Positions 8,054-16,188 of a stretch of DNA of 64,000 bases are shown in pieces. Location of the stretch: NCBI RefSeq assembly GCF_003265305.2, contig NZ_CP033459.1, forward strand, positions 558,001 through 622,000, given 5' to 3'. Numbering within the stretch: the stretch's first letter is position 1; each line of letters opens with the position of its first letter. The stretch comes from Pseudoprevotella muciniphila (GTDB lineage Bacteria; Bacteroidota; Bacteroidia; Bacteroidales; Bacteroidaceae). A program made the position numbers and the translations under genes. The notes beneath the pieces are model-generated. The model was not told where the DNA came from. It searched no databases and saw nothing but the letters and a program-made list of their open reading frames with translations.

Positions 8054-9226
8054 TTAGCCCTTGATCACGGCAACTGGCAGGAGTCGGGTTTTCACCTTTA
8101 CCAAGTCTGCCTCGTTTGCTATGACCGTTTCGATATCCTTGTAGGCACCGGACGCTTCCTGCATATCATCCTGGTTACGAATAGCGTGCACGATACCCTT
8201 GGCTTCGAGTTGGGCGATTTCTTTGTTCATGTCAAGTTTCTGAATTGCCATCTTGCGCGACAACGCACGCCCGGCACCATGTGAACATGAACAGAAGGAA
8301 TCAGGATTGCCCAGTCCTTCTACTATATATGACGCCGTGCCCTGCGAACCTGGTATGATACCAATGACCCCTTCCCTTGCCAGTGTAGCCCCCTTACGGT
8401 GTACTATGACATCACAGCCGAAGTGGTGCTCAATGGCGGCATAGTTGTGAGCGATATTGATCATGGGCTCAAATTCTATACCTTCCAGGGTGTCTGCCAA
8501 TACTTCTTCTATGCGCTCCATCATGAGTTTCCGGTTGCAGAAGGCGAAGTCGATGCAATAGTTCATTTCACTCCAGTACATACCAAACTCCTTTGTTTCA
8601 CGCGCGAGGAAAGGCAGTTTGAGTTCCGGAGATACCACAGAATACCATCGCTCATTCAGTTCGGCAGCGACTTTGTTGTAGTAATCTCCCACCTGCTTTC
8701 CAAGGTTGCGTGAGCCGGAGTGTATCATTATCCAAAGCGTTCCCTCTTCATCCTTCTGCAGTTCGATGAAGTGGTTGCCCCCGCCCAAGGTGCCTACTTC
8801 AAAGCGTATGGCATGCTGACGTCCCTTCACCTCTTTGAGTTTGTCGATGTCATGTCCCTGGGGCAGGTATTTTTCATCCTGTGCTTCAGCGTGGTGGTTC
8901 ATTCCCAGTGGTATGCGCTCACGTATTCCCTTCATAATTTCCTTTCGCAGTACCACGGTTGGAATTTCGTCCACTTTCCAATTGGTCTTTACAGCACACA
9001 TTCCACATCCGATGTCCACCCCAACGGCGTTGGGTATAACAGCGTTCTTACATGCGAGCACCCCACCGATAGGCATCCCCATGCCTGCATGCACGTCGGG
9101 CATGATGGCGAGGTGGTGGAAGAGGAAAGGTAGTGTCGTGAGGTTTTCTATCTGACGCATTGCCGACTCTTCCACTTCATCCGTCCAAATTTTGACGGGC
9201 CTGTTGTTGATTAACTTTACATTCAT
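8054..9226 (-). CDS. rtcB: RtcB family RNA ligase
   Basis: 390 residues from the ATG at 9226 (MNVKLINNRPVKIWT), which has AAGAAGGAAAA just upstream. A possible extension of 10 residues at the N-terminus was not used. RtcB joins 2',3'-cyclic phosphate or 3'-phosphate RNA ends to 5'-OH ends using GTP and Mn2+. Seen are the metal-site cysteine in GVDIGCGM, MIHSGSRNLGKQV, HNYAAIEHHFG (metal histidines), GSQGTASYIVEG and the guanylylated-histidine region SCSHGAGRALSR. At about 390 residues it is the short subfamily. No archease (RtcB activator) or RtcA is adjacent. A role in tRNA or stress RNA repair is inferred from the family. Confidence 0.93.
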   Translation of the reverse strand: MNVKLINNRPVKIWTDEVEESAMRQIENLTTLPFLFHHLAIMPDVHAGMGMPIGGVLACKNAVIPNAVGVDIGCGMCAVKTNWKVDEIPTVVLRKEIMKGIRERIPLGMNHHAEAQDEKYLPQGHDIDKLKEVKGRQHAIRFEVGTLGGGNHFIELQKDEEGTLWIMIHSGSRNLGKQVGDYYNKVAAELNERWYSVVSPELKLPFLARETKEFGMYWSEMNYCIDFAFCNRKLMMERIEEVLADTLEGIEFEPMINIAHNYAAIEHHFGCDVIVHRKGATLAREGVIGIIPGSQGTASYIVEGLGNPDSFCSCSHGAGRALSRKMAIQKLDMNKEIAQLEAKGIVHAIRNQDDMQEASGAYKDIETVIANEADLVKVKTRLLPVAVIKG

Positions 9227-9252
9227 TTTTCCTTCTTTTTTTAGATTTCGGT

Positions 9253-9261
9253 GCAAAGGTA
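9253..9261 (-). promoter_or_regulatory. Predicted -7 box for rtcB
   Basis: On the minus strand the sequence reads TACCTTTGC, a match to TAnnTTTG, 27 bases before the rtcB ATG. The -33 region is not a clear TTTG, so only the proximal box is supported. Confidence 0.45.
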
Positions 9262-9383
9262 GAGAGGATGTGCGCAGTCTTTCTGCGTAGTAGAGTTTTT
9301 TTTGAGTTTTTTTAGGAAAATTTAGGTTTTTTCCGGGTTTTCCGGGTTTTCCAGAATTCTTCGGCTTAAGAGGCTGATTCTAA

Positions 9384-9427
9384 TAAGAATTAAGGCAGGA
9401 CCACTGGCCCTGCCTTTAATTCTTATA
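9384..9427 (-). terminator. Terminator after the DUF4270 gene
   Basis: Long hairpin with arms TAAGAATTAAGGCAGG and CCTGCCTTTAATTCTTA, lying 20 bases beyond the DUF4270 stop codon. The U-rich lower stem on the minus strand fits an intrinsic terminator. Confidence 0.8.
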
Positions 9428-9447
9428 CAATTCTGTACTTTTCTTTC

Positions 9448-10914
9448 TTACTTATTATTGAAGTTGCTGTAAACGACAGTCATTGTTGGTGCGTTAGTCA
9501 GTCCCCCTTCAATTTTCACGCTGGAGAGTCCGAGTTCGTTTCTCATTCGTGTTAGCACTTTATTTGTTTGGTAGTAGGCAGTAACTGTGGTGTATTCCGC
9601 CTTCACTGGCATCAATACCACCTTGTTCCAATCGGGATTTGCGCTTTCCCATGCCTGATATTTAGCGTTTCTCTTCGATTCCGTGTCGGTTGGTAACACG
9701 CCTGCGCCATTGTCTCGCGTCTGCTTCATGTTTTGTATGAGGCGTGCGATGTTGGTGAAACTGTATGCGTTGTTGGAGAAATCAGCATAGAATGAATTGA
9801 TGTTATCAGGCAGTTTCCCTTCTTCGAAGAAGTTGTACATCTCCGCCTTTTTGAGCATGACGAGCGTTGTGGGTGGCTCTAATGAATAAAGGCTGTATGA
9901 TTCGCTGTTGTAGCGGCGGAACACGAGTGTAGCATTATTGATAGTGTCGTTGTAGTGCTCTCCCGCCACGATGTCGGAGACGGGGAGTTCCACTTCGGTG
10001 TATATTCCGGCGGGCGACTTAATCATTGTGTAATCATTGTCGGGATTGACAAGTGAGAGCGGAATATCGTTGTCGATGACCGTATTCTGTATGACTTCCT
10101 CTGTTGCAGCCATACGCTGATAGCCTGCTACGAGATTTCTTTCGGCGTTATTGTTTTCATAATACCTGAAATAGATGCTCAGCGTCGTTACCGGGGAGCA
10201 GACGAGTGCCCCTACTCCACCTACTGTTTCAAAATAGAAGCCCGGGCATACGTTGTGTATGAACTGGTATGCATTTTCGAAGTATTGCGGGTTTTCATAA
10301 TACTTCTCTACAATATATCTGCCATACTCCACTGGAAGTTTCACCCTGATGTTCCGATATGATGTGGAAGTGGCTTGTGTGGTATTATCTCCGAGGTCGC
10401 AAATGGCGTATGCAATGGTTTTGTCCACTGCCGGATTTTCTCCGAGGTAGTCTTGCGGTTTGAAGTCAGTATAGTAATTGCAGCCTTCTTCCATTATTTT
10501 GTTACGGTCGAGTTCTCTTATTCTCATCTTCATAGTTGAGAGCGAGTCGCCGTAGTATTGCGACATGAATATGCGTATTTCACAAGAGTCGATAATCGGC
10601 CTTCCGTTTTCATCGCAGTTCATCAGTTGCTTGTCAGGGAATCTGAAGTCCTCCTGTATGTTGAACTGCGCCATATAACTGCACTGCGTCATGGCATGTG
10701 TTTCCGGGTCGATTATTGCTCCGAGGTATGCGTTGCTGGTGTTCGCCAACACGGAGTCAGCCATTACAGAACGTGAGATGACTTGGTAGGTGGCATTAGT
10801 TGTTTCCACCTTATCGATTTCCGGCAGGACGCTGGCGCCTATGTCTTCCGTAGTATCATCGCAGGCAACGAGTCCTAATAGGACTACTGCCAACAGAAAT
10901 ACTTTGCTTTTCAT
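9448..10914 (-). CDS. DUF4270 family exported lipoprotein
   Basis: 488 residues from the ATG at 10914 (MKSKVFLLAVVLLGLVACDD). The leader ends in a lipobox (LVAC), so the mature protein is predicted to be a lipoprotein with Cys at about 17. The rest is beta-rich with no recognisable catalytic motif. DUF4270 proteins occur in Bacteroidetes, commonly next to a GT5-like gene and panC, and that arrangement is partly kept here. The GT5-like gene lies 34 bases upstream in the same direction, suggesting one transcript. The function of the family is unknown to me; a surface or periplasmic binding role is only a guess. Confidence 0.8.
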   Translation of the reverse strand: MKSKVFLLAVVLLGLVACDDTTEDIGASVLPEIDKVETTNATYQVISRSVMADSVLANTSNAYLGAIIDPETHAMTQCSYMAQFNIQEDFRFPDKQLMNCDENGRPIIDSCEIRIFMSQYYGDSLSTMKMRIRELDRNKIMEEGCNYYTDFKPQDYLGENPAVDKTIAYAICDLGDNTTQATSTSYRNIRVKLPVEYGRYIVEKYYENPQYFENAYQFIHNVCPGFYFETVGGVGALVCSPVTTLSIYFRYYENNNAERNLVAGYQRMAATEEVIQNTVIDNDIPLSLVNPDNDYTMIKSPAGIYTEVELPVSDIVAGEHYNDTINNATLVFRRYNSESYSLYSLEPPTTLVMLKKAEMYNFFEEGKLPDNINSFYADFSNNAYSFTNIARLIQNMKQTRDNGAGVLPTDTESKRNAKYQAWESANPDWNKVVLMPVKAEYTTVTAYYQTNKVLTRMRNELGLSSVKIEGGLTNAPTMTVVYSNFNNK

Positions 10915-10948
10915 TGTTTTTATTTGAGCGGTGAGTCTGGTATGATAA

Positions 10949-11758
10949 TTAACCCAATGCGTTGAAGAAGTTTCCATACGATTCTCCCATGTTTTCTGCC
11001 GCAGGTTTCATGAGAATGGGCAGATTCTTTTCTTGCGCCATTTTGATGAGTTCTTCGTTTACGCCTTCTTCACCAACGATGAGTGCGTCGGCATACTCTA
11101 CTGCTAATTTCCAAAGTGCATCCGGCTCATCGAGTTTTATTCCTTTTTTCTCCACATCCTTGCTTGTAGCGGTTTTGAAATTCAGGCAGTTAGGGAAATT
11201 AGGTTGTGGCTGAAGTTTGGGAAAATCTTCGTATGCAGCGAACACCACCTTAGCATTTGCAAAAGCGGGGTCGTCCTTATATGCTGTTTTGAGCAGGTAA
11301 GGTGCTATTGCAGCCATCCATCCCTGACAATAGACCACATCAGGCACCCAGCAGAGTTTTTTTGTAGTTTCTATGACACCCCTTGCGTAGAACACGGCTC
11401 TCTCAAGGTTGTCCGGACATTCCTTTCCGTCTGCTTCAGCAATCATGCCTCTTTTTCTGAAGTATTCATCGTTGTCGATGAAATACACCTGCATTCTCGC
11501 TGCAGAAATGGATGCTACTTTGATGATGAGTGGGTGATCTGTGTCGTCTATGATAATATTCATTCCACTTAGTCGTATCACCTCGTGCAACTGATTTCTT
11601 CTTTCGTTGATACATCCCCATTTTGGCATGAATGTACGTATTTCACATCCTGATTGCTGTATGGCTTGGGGTAAGTATCTACCTGTATCGGACATCAGAG
11701 ACGATGGTAGATAAGGCGACATTTCCTGGTTGATGAATAAAACTTTCTTTACGTCCAT
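10949..11758 (-). CDS. Glycogen/starch synthase-like protein, GT5 N-terminal half only
   Basis: 269 residues. It matches the N-terminal Rossmann half of glycogen/starch synthases (GT5): VLFINQEMSPYLPSS, the DTGRYLPQAIQQSGCEI block, an NDEYFRKRG segment and VPDVVYCQGWMAAIAPYLLK. GT5 enzymes normally run to about 450-500 residues and need a second GT-B half for ADP-glucose binding; that half is absent. The ADP-glucose-binding K-x-G-G motif of GT5 also looks altered at the N-terminus. Short versions like this are widespread in Bacteroidales and are annotated as glycogen synthase. Real glycosyltransfer is doubtful. It probably forms one transcript with the DUF4270 gene. Confidence 0.75.
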   Translation of the reverse strand: MDVKKVLFINQEMSPYLPSSLMSDTGRYLPQAIQQSGCEIRTFMPKWGCINERRNQLHEVIRLSGMNIIIDDTDHPLIIKVASISAARMQVYFIDNDEYFRKRGMIAEADGKECPDNLERAVFYARGVIETTKKLCWVPDVVYCQGWMAAIAPYLLKTAYKDDPAFANAKVVFAAYEDFPKLQPQPNFPNCLNFKTATSKDVEKKGIKLDEPDALWKLAVEYADALIVGEEGVNEELIKMAQEKNLPILMKPAAENMGESYGNFFNALG

Positions 11759-11880
11759 CTGAAAAATTTAGTAGTTTATAGCGGGCGGATTTAGACAAAT
11801 CACCTCGTACATTTTATTATTTATGGTTTATAGACGACTTCACACACTGCCTCGTGTGTTCACATACTATATTTGGAAAT

Positions 11881-11889
11881 GCAAAGTTA
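11881..11889 (-). promoter_or_regulatory. Predicted -7 box for the GT5-like / DUF4270 genes
   Basis: On the minus strand this reads TAACTTTGC, a good -7 box. It is placed 120 bases before the GT5-like ATG, leaving a leader of roughly 110 bases. No clear TTTG at -33. Confidence 0.45.
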
Positions 11890-11981
11890 ATATTTTTTTT
11901 TTAAAAATTCGGAACAAATACAGAGAAAGGGATCTTTTCTTATCTTTGCAAAGTATATTTGAACCAACTATCAAAATATGC

Positions 11982-12097
11982 TAACCCGTTGGCGGAATTA
12001 AATCAGTGCGATGACCGTATTACAGTACATCATTTCATCAACAACAATCCCATAGGAAGAATTAAATACGCACTGATTTAATTCCGCCAATGGGTTA
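11982..12097. repeat. MITE-like palindrome with 29-base terminal inverted repeats
   Basis: The arm at 11982-12010 (TAACCCGTTGGCGGAATTAA onward to CAGTGCG) is the reverse complement of 12069-12097 with one mismatch. The 58-base interior begins with ATGACCGTATTACAG and a short open frame ending at TAG, as if the start of a transposase had been left behind after an internal deletion. No clear target-site duplication was found. A -7-like TATCTTTG lies at 11941-11948 just outside. The rest of 11759-12274 holds the promoter above and the terminator below, and no gene. Confidence 0.65.
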
Positions 12098-12133
12098 AGT
12101 ATAAACTTCAATAAAATGTATTGTTACTGATAT

Positions 12134-12171
12134 AAAACAAAAGCCGAGATGCCCTCACGGGTTATCTGGCT
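12134..12171 (-). terminator. Terminator for the ECF sigma operon
   Basis: On the minus strand, stem AGCCAGATAACCC / GGGCATCTCGGCT (imperfect) with loop GTGA is followed by TTTTGTTTT. It lies about 100 bases past the last gene of the operon. Confidence 0.65.
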
Positions 12172-12274
12172 TCATTCATGTTTATTATTTATTATAACCA
12201 AATCTTATTTATTCATACCTATTGGTAAAACCTAAAAAGTGAATAGTTTATTTTACAACTAGTTCGCGCATTTG

Positions 12275-13381
12275 CTACTTGAATCTACCACTTCTCGCCG
12301 ATTGTAATAATTTCTGAGCCAATAAAAGATAATTGCAAGCGGTTTCATTTTCATCATCACCATGAACAAGCATTGAAGCGAGCTGATTGGTTACAAATTC
12401 CATTTCATCTTTATTGAGTAGATCTGCTTCAACGGCATCTTTTATAATCGTGTATATACTTACAGGTAGTGTAGAATTGGTTTGGTAGTCTCCTTTCATC
12501 CAACTATCAGTCAAAGCATTGAAAGATTGAAAAAATTGTTTTGTTCGTTGTGCCCTACTTGCCTTGTGGTAGGGTAACAAAATAGTGGAAAGCACTTTTC
12601 CTTCTCCATTATCTACACCCATTTTTTTAGCGAAAAAAACATCTAAACTATCCAAAGGAATAGGTTTATCACCATTTAATGAAAAAATAGTTACACCACT
12701 TTCATCAATTTTCATGTCTCTAAAAAAGGGTTCTAAATATCCATATTCTTCCAAGATTTTTTTATCAAAGGAATTTTGGTCGTATGAAACTTTACCATTA
12801 TATGAGACTTTACCTTCATTATTTGCTTCGGTTGGCATCTTAGCATAGAGTCGCATAAATTTACAAAAAATATCTTTTCCAAATTCATATTCATACCATT
12901 CTAAGGCATAACACGTACGATAGCCAGGATTTTTTTCGTCAATAATACAGGCGAAAATATAGTTTTTTCCCCTGTTTTCTCCTATTGTTATATATTGGGA
13001 AGCATCATCTCCATAGAGTAGATTCCATTGCCGGGGTGCGCCACGATCTCCAATATTATAGGATGCAACACGATAGCATAGGGGGTTAGTCGCTTCAGCC
13101 TGTATAGCTGCGGCAAGATCTGTAACATATTGTCTGCCATACTCTGCATATCTATAGCGGTTTTTCTTATCGGGTTTATGAATTCCGAAACTATTGATTT
13201 CACACATGGAAGTTTTACCCGTTACATCTGCGCCAGGTTTGCGATCCACTTGTATGCTCGTGTGTACGGCTATTTTTGGGTCGGAAGCAATACGTTGATA
13301 GAGTTTTTCGATATTTGTTTGTGCGTTGAGCGAGGCAATGGCTGTAATGGCACACATTGCAGTTAAGATAAACTTTTTCAT
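12275..13381 (-). CDS. Secreted protein of unknown function in the sigma operon
   Basis: 368 residues, family not recognised. A signal peptide (MKKFILTAMCAITAIASLNA) is clear. The mature part has no membrane helix; it is mixed alpha/beta with aromatic-rich stretches (YALEWYEYEFGKDIFCKFM) and a small internal duplication, GKVSYNGKVSY. It starts 15 bases after the anti-sigma-like gene and is the last gene of the operon before a terminator. A secreted protein next to an ECF sigma/anti-sigma pair could be the sensor or the main regulon product. Its base composition is more AT-rich than the flanking pan and DUF4270 genes, compatible with a mobile module. Confidence 0.7.
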   Translation of the reverse strand: MKKFILTAMCAITAIASLNAQTNIEKLYQRIASDPKIAVHTSIQVDRKPGADVTGKTSMCEINSFGIHKPDKKNRYRYAEYGRQYVTDLAAAIQAEATNPLCYRVASYNIGDRGAPRQWNLLYGDDASQYITIGENRGKNYIFACIIDEKNPGYRTCYALEWYEYEFGKDIFCKFMRLYAKMPTEANNEGKVSYNGKVSYDQNSFDKKILEEYGYLEPFFRDMKIDESGVTIFSLNGDKPIPLDSLDVFFAKKMGVDNGEGKVLSTILLPYHKASRAQRTKQFFQSFNALTDSWMKGDYQTNSTLPVSIYTIIKDAVEADLLNKDEMEFVTNQLASMLVHGDDENETACNYLLLAQKLLQSARSGRFK

Positions 13382-13396
13382 AATTTTGCGTTTTGA

Positions 13397-14191
13397 TTAA
13401 ATATTAACAATAATAGGTTTTTCTTCTTGTGTTTGCTTATGTCTTGAACGTGCGGAATTTTGTAGTTGAGAAGCTATGATGTTTTCTTGCGTAATTTCTG
13501 CAGCATACAAAAGCGCTTGAAGGCGAACTTGCTCTGCGTGCCTCATAAGCTGTATTTCTTCAGGAGTGTAGCCTGGTTGCGAGCCCTTTATTTTATTTAT
13601 TGAACTTTCAGATACAGAAGGGGGTGTAGCAGGACTATTCACAATGGTTTCTGCATGCACCATGAGATGCTTTTCTGCGTTTATAGTCTCTTGTGATGTA
13701 AATTCCGCAACTTGTGGTGTATCTGCCGATAAAATAACGTCTTTAACCGTTTCTGTTGTAGAATTACTTGTCCATTGCACTGCATTTTCAACGGCTCTAA
13801 GCATTTTCACTTTAGGAGCCTTTACGCTTTTGCTATTTTTTACCGACTTCATTGCTTCTGGTTGCTCGTAAGCATGCTCGCAAGCAATCTGTGAGGGTAA
13901 GGTTACATGTTGAGGCTCTTTCGTAATTAGGGCGATGCGAACTTCACCCTGTTGCTCCGTTGGGATTTTTTTTGTTGGTAAAAGAACGACAAAACAGATA
14001 GCGGCAGCGGCAGCAACCAATGAGGGTAACGCAATCCATAGCATCACATTGCGTTTCTTCTGAAATGTCTTCGTGATGTATTTTTCTTTGCGAAGTCTTT
14101 CCATGAATCGCTCAGTCATGCCTTCGGGCGGTGCGGCAAGTGTGCGGCGCAATGCCTCGGTGATATCGTTATTAAACTTATCGCGTTCCAT
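13397..14191 (-). CDS. Putative membrane anti-sigma factor
   Basis: 264 residues. A cytoplasmic N-terminal helical part (ALRRTLAAPPEGMTERFMER, about 13-32) precedes one membrane helix at about 49-68 (MLWIALPSLVAAAAAICFVV). A low-complexity, Ser/Thr/Glu-rich periplasmic part follows, with a helical C-terminal segment (EEIQLMRHAEQVRLQALLYA). It starts 10 bases after the ECF sigma gene. Build and position match Bacteroidetes anti-sigma factors, though no zinc-binding HxxxCxxC motif is present. It would hold the sigma factor at the inner membrane until a periplasmic signal arrives. No FecR domain is visible, so a TonB-linked (SusC/D) system is unlikely. Confidence 0.7.
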   Translation of the reverse strand: MERDKFNNDITEALRRTLAAPPEGMTERFMERLRKEKYITKTFQKKRNVMLWIALPSLVAAAAAICFVVLLPTKKIPTEQQGEVRIALITKEPQHVTLPSQIACEHAYEQPEAMKSVKNSKSVKAPKVKMLRAVENAVQWTSNSTTETVKDVILSADTPQVAEFTSQETINAEKHLMVHAETIVNSPATPPSVSESSINKIKGSQPGYTPEEIQLMRHAEQVRLQALLYAAEITQENIIASQLQNSARSRHKQTQEEKPIIVNI

Positions 14192-14201
14192 TGTTCTAAT
14201 T

Positions 14202-14747
14202 TTAGAGTGTTGATGCTAATTGTTTTTTTAGTCTTTGTCTGATGCGCGATAAACGCATAGCTAAAGTTGTGGAATCAGTTGAAGTGATGAAAGCAATTTC
14301 TTTCAAGGGCAGGTCATCAATATAAAACAGATGCAACAATGTTCGGTCTTTTTCAGGAAGATTTGCGATAGCTTGCATAAGTTGCTCGATTTTCAACTCA
14401 GAAACATTCACATTTTCTTCATTCTCAACACTTAATTGAAAGCCCGGCACATCATCGATCGAAATCGTATTAGGGCGTGTCCGACGCAGATGGTCAATAG
14501 CTTTGTTATAGGCTATACGCCTAATCCACGCAGCGAAACCTACTCCTTGCTGTTGATAGTGCTGTAATGTACCAAAGAGTTTAAGAAAAACATCCTGAGT
14601 TAGTTCTTCTGCATCTGCAGTATCTCCCACCATGCGGCTTATAAGCGAAAACACAATGCCACCAAACTCAGAGAAGAGTTTTCGGTAGCCCTCTTCTCTA
14701 CCTGCGGCTGCAGTGTCTATGACTTTTTTCAGTTCGTTTGCGTTCAT
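14202..14747 (-). CDS. ECF (group 4) RNA polymerase sigma factor
   Basis: 181 residues. Region 2 covers about 22-95, with DAEELTQDVFLKLFGTL (core binding and -10 recognition) and WIRRIAYNKAIDHLRRTR. Region 4 covers about 120-178, with LPEKDRTLLHLFYIDDLPLK and the helix-turn-helix ending RLSRIRQRLKKQL. No region 1 or 3, as expected for ECF sigma factors. It is the first gene of a three-gene operon with the anti-sigma-like and secreted proteins. ECF operons usually drive their own transcription. No TAnnTTTG box was recognised in 14748-14880, which would fit a separate promoter class. Confidence 0.92.
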   Translation of the reverse strand: MNANELKKVIDTAAAGREEGYRKLFSEFGGIVFSLISRMVGDTADAEELTQDVFLKLFGTLQHYQQQGVGFAAWIRRIAYNKAIDHLRRTRPNTISIDDVPGFQLSVENEENVNVSELKIEQLMQAIANLPEKDRTLLHLFYIDDLPLKEIAFITSTDSTTLAMRLSRIRQRLKKQLASTL

Positions 14748-14901
14748 TCCGCTTAATGCTTTCTACTTATATAACGCAGAAAACTAAAAAACATAACACA
14801 CCTACTCCATATTTTTTTATTCTAAAAAAGCAATTATGTCTTATTAAGTTGTCAAAACAAGCATTATACAACGCTAAAATTCAAAAAGTTAATTGATAGA
14901 T

Positions 14902-14932
14902 TTTGCCTTTCGGGTTCAATGCATTAACTTTG
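14902..14932 (+). promoter_or_regulatory. Consensus promoter of the panC-panD-hemW operon
   Basis: TTTG at 14902-14905, a 19-base spacer, then TAACTTTG at 14925-14932. This is a full match to the Bacteroidetes vegetative promoter, 28 bases upstream of the panC ATG. Confidence 0.85.
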
Positions 14933-14960
14933 CGGCAAATAGCGACTATCAAGAAAAAAG

Positions 14961-15809
14961 ATGGAAGTTGTAACAACAGTTCGTGCGCTCCGCCGGTATA
15001 TTTCCGGCGCTCGCCAGGAAGGCAAGACGATAGGTCTTGTACCAACGATGGGTGCGCTTCATGAGGGTCATGCTTCACTTGTTCGCACAAGTGTTAAAGA
15101 AAACGATTGCACGGTTGTCAGCGTGTTTGTGAACCCCACTCAATTCAACAATAAGAACGATTTGCGCACATATCCCCGTACACTTGATGCGGACTGTGCT
15201 CTTTTAGAAAGTCTTCATGCCGATTGTGTCTTTGCACCGAGTGTGGAGGAAGTATATCCCGAGCCAGACACGCGAGTATTCAGTTATCCTCCCACCGATG
15301 TGGTAATGGAGGGCAGCCGTCGTCCCGGTCATTTCAACGGTGTTTGTCAGGTAGTGAGCAAACTGTTTTATTTTGTTGAGCCTGACCGCGCCTATTTAGG
15401 TGAGAAGGACTATCAGCAGATTGCAGTGGTTCGCGCTATGGTGAACGACCTGAAATTAAATATTGAGATTCGTCCCTGCCCCATTGTGAGAGAAGCGTCC
15501 GGCCTTGCTATGAGCAGTCGTAACACATTGCTTACAGAAACTGAGCGCAAGACTGCCTGCAATATATATAAGGAGTTGCATTCAAGCCTGAGATATGCCA
15601 AGAATCACAGCGTTGACGAAACCCGCCAGCGCGTCATCGACCGCCTCAACAGCATCGAAGGACTGGAAGTGGAATACTACGAGATTGTTGACGGCGACAC
15701 ACTTCAAAGCATATCAGACTGGGCCGACGCTTTGCATGTGGTGGGTTGCATCACGGTGTATTGCGGCAGCATACCTGTTCGACTTATAGACAATATCAAG
15801 TACAAATGA
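14961..15809 (+). CDS. panC: Pantothenate synthetase
   Basis: 282 residues, normal length. It condenses pantoate and beta-alanine with ATP to make pantothenate (vitamin B5, precursor of CoA) in the cytosol. The nucleotide-binding HIGH-type motif is [14 protein letters not shown] (about 27-40). Other family blocks are [20 protein letters not shown] and the KMSKS-like loop [11 protein letters not shown]. The start follows the consensus promoter at 14902-14932. panD begins 3 bases after its stop, so beta-alanine supply and use are co-expressed. In other Bacteroidales panC is often divergent from the GT5-like gene; here a sigma operon lies between. Confidence 0.97.
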   Translation: MEVVTTVRALRRYISGARQEGKTIGLVPTMGALHEGHASLVRTSVKENDCTVVSVFVNPTQFNNKNDLRTYPRTLDADCALLESLHADCVFAPSVEEVYPEPDTRVFSYPPTDVVMEGSRRPGHFNGVCQVVSKLFYFVEPDRAYLGEKDYQQIAVVRAMVNDLKLNIEIRPCPIVREASGLAMSSRNTLLTETERKTACNIYKELHSSLRYAKNHSVDETRQRVIDRLNSIEGLEVEYYEIVDGDTLQSISDWADALHVVGCITVYCGSIPVRLIDNIKYK

Positions 15810-15812
15810 GCC

Positions 15813-16157
15813 ATGACCATAAAATTGCTGAAATCGAAGATTCACTGCGCCACAGTTACTGAGGCGAATTTGCAGTATATGGGCAGCATCACCATCGACA
15901 GTTTGCTGATGGAGGCTTGCGGCCTTGTGGCTCACGAGCATGTCCATGTGGTAAACAACAACAATGGGGAGCGCATAGAGACCTACGTTATCCCCGGCGA
16001 TCGGGGCAGTGGTTGCATTTGCCTGAACGGTGCTGCAGCCCGGCGTTTCCAACCCGGTGATGTCGTCATCATCATGAGTTATGCCGACATGACACCCGAA
16101 GAGGCAGCGCAGTGGAAACCACGCGTAATATTCCCCGACGAAAACAACCGCGTTTAA
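15813..16157 (+). CDS. panD: Aspartate 1-decarboxylase proenzyme
   Basis: 114 residues. It decarboxylates L-aspartate to beta-alanine for pantothenate synthesis. The self-processing site is visible as M23-G24-S25-I-T; cleavage between G24 and S25 creates the pyruvoyl group on the large chain. Catalytic-fold residues in [10 protein letters not shown] and the [20 protein letters not shown] block are intact. Length agrees with the family (about 115-130). It is second in the operon panC-panD-hemW, 3 bases after panC. No PanM/PanZ maturation factor is in the window, consistent with self-maturing homologues outside enterobacteria. Confidence 0.97.
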   Translation: MTIKLLKSKIHCATVTEANLQYMGSITIDSLLMEACGLVAHEHVHVVNNNNGERIETYVIPGDRGSGCICLNGAAARRFQPGDVVIIMSYADMTPEEAAQWKPRVIFPDENNRV

Positions 16158-16188
16158 GCGTTGATACCGGAACTACATCGCGATTGGT

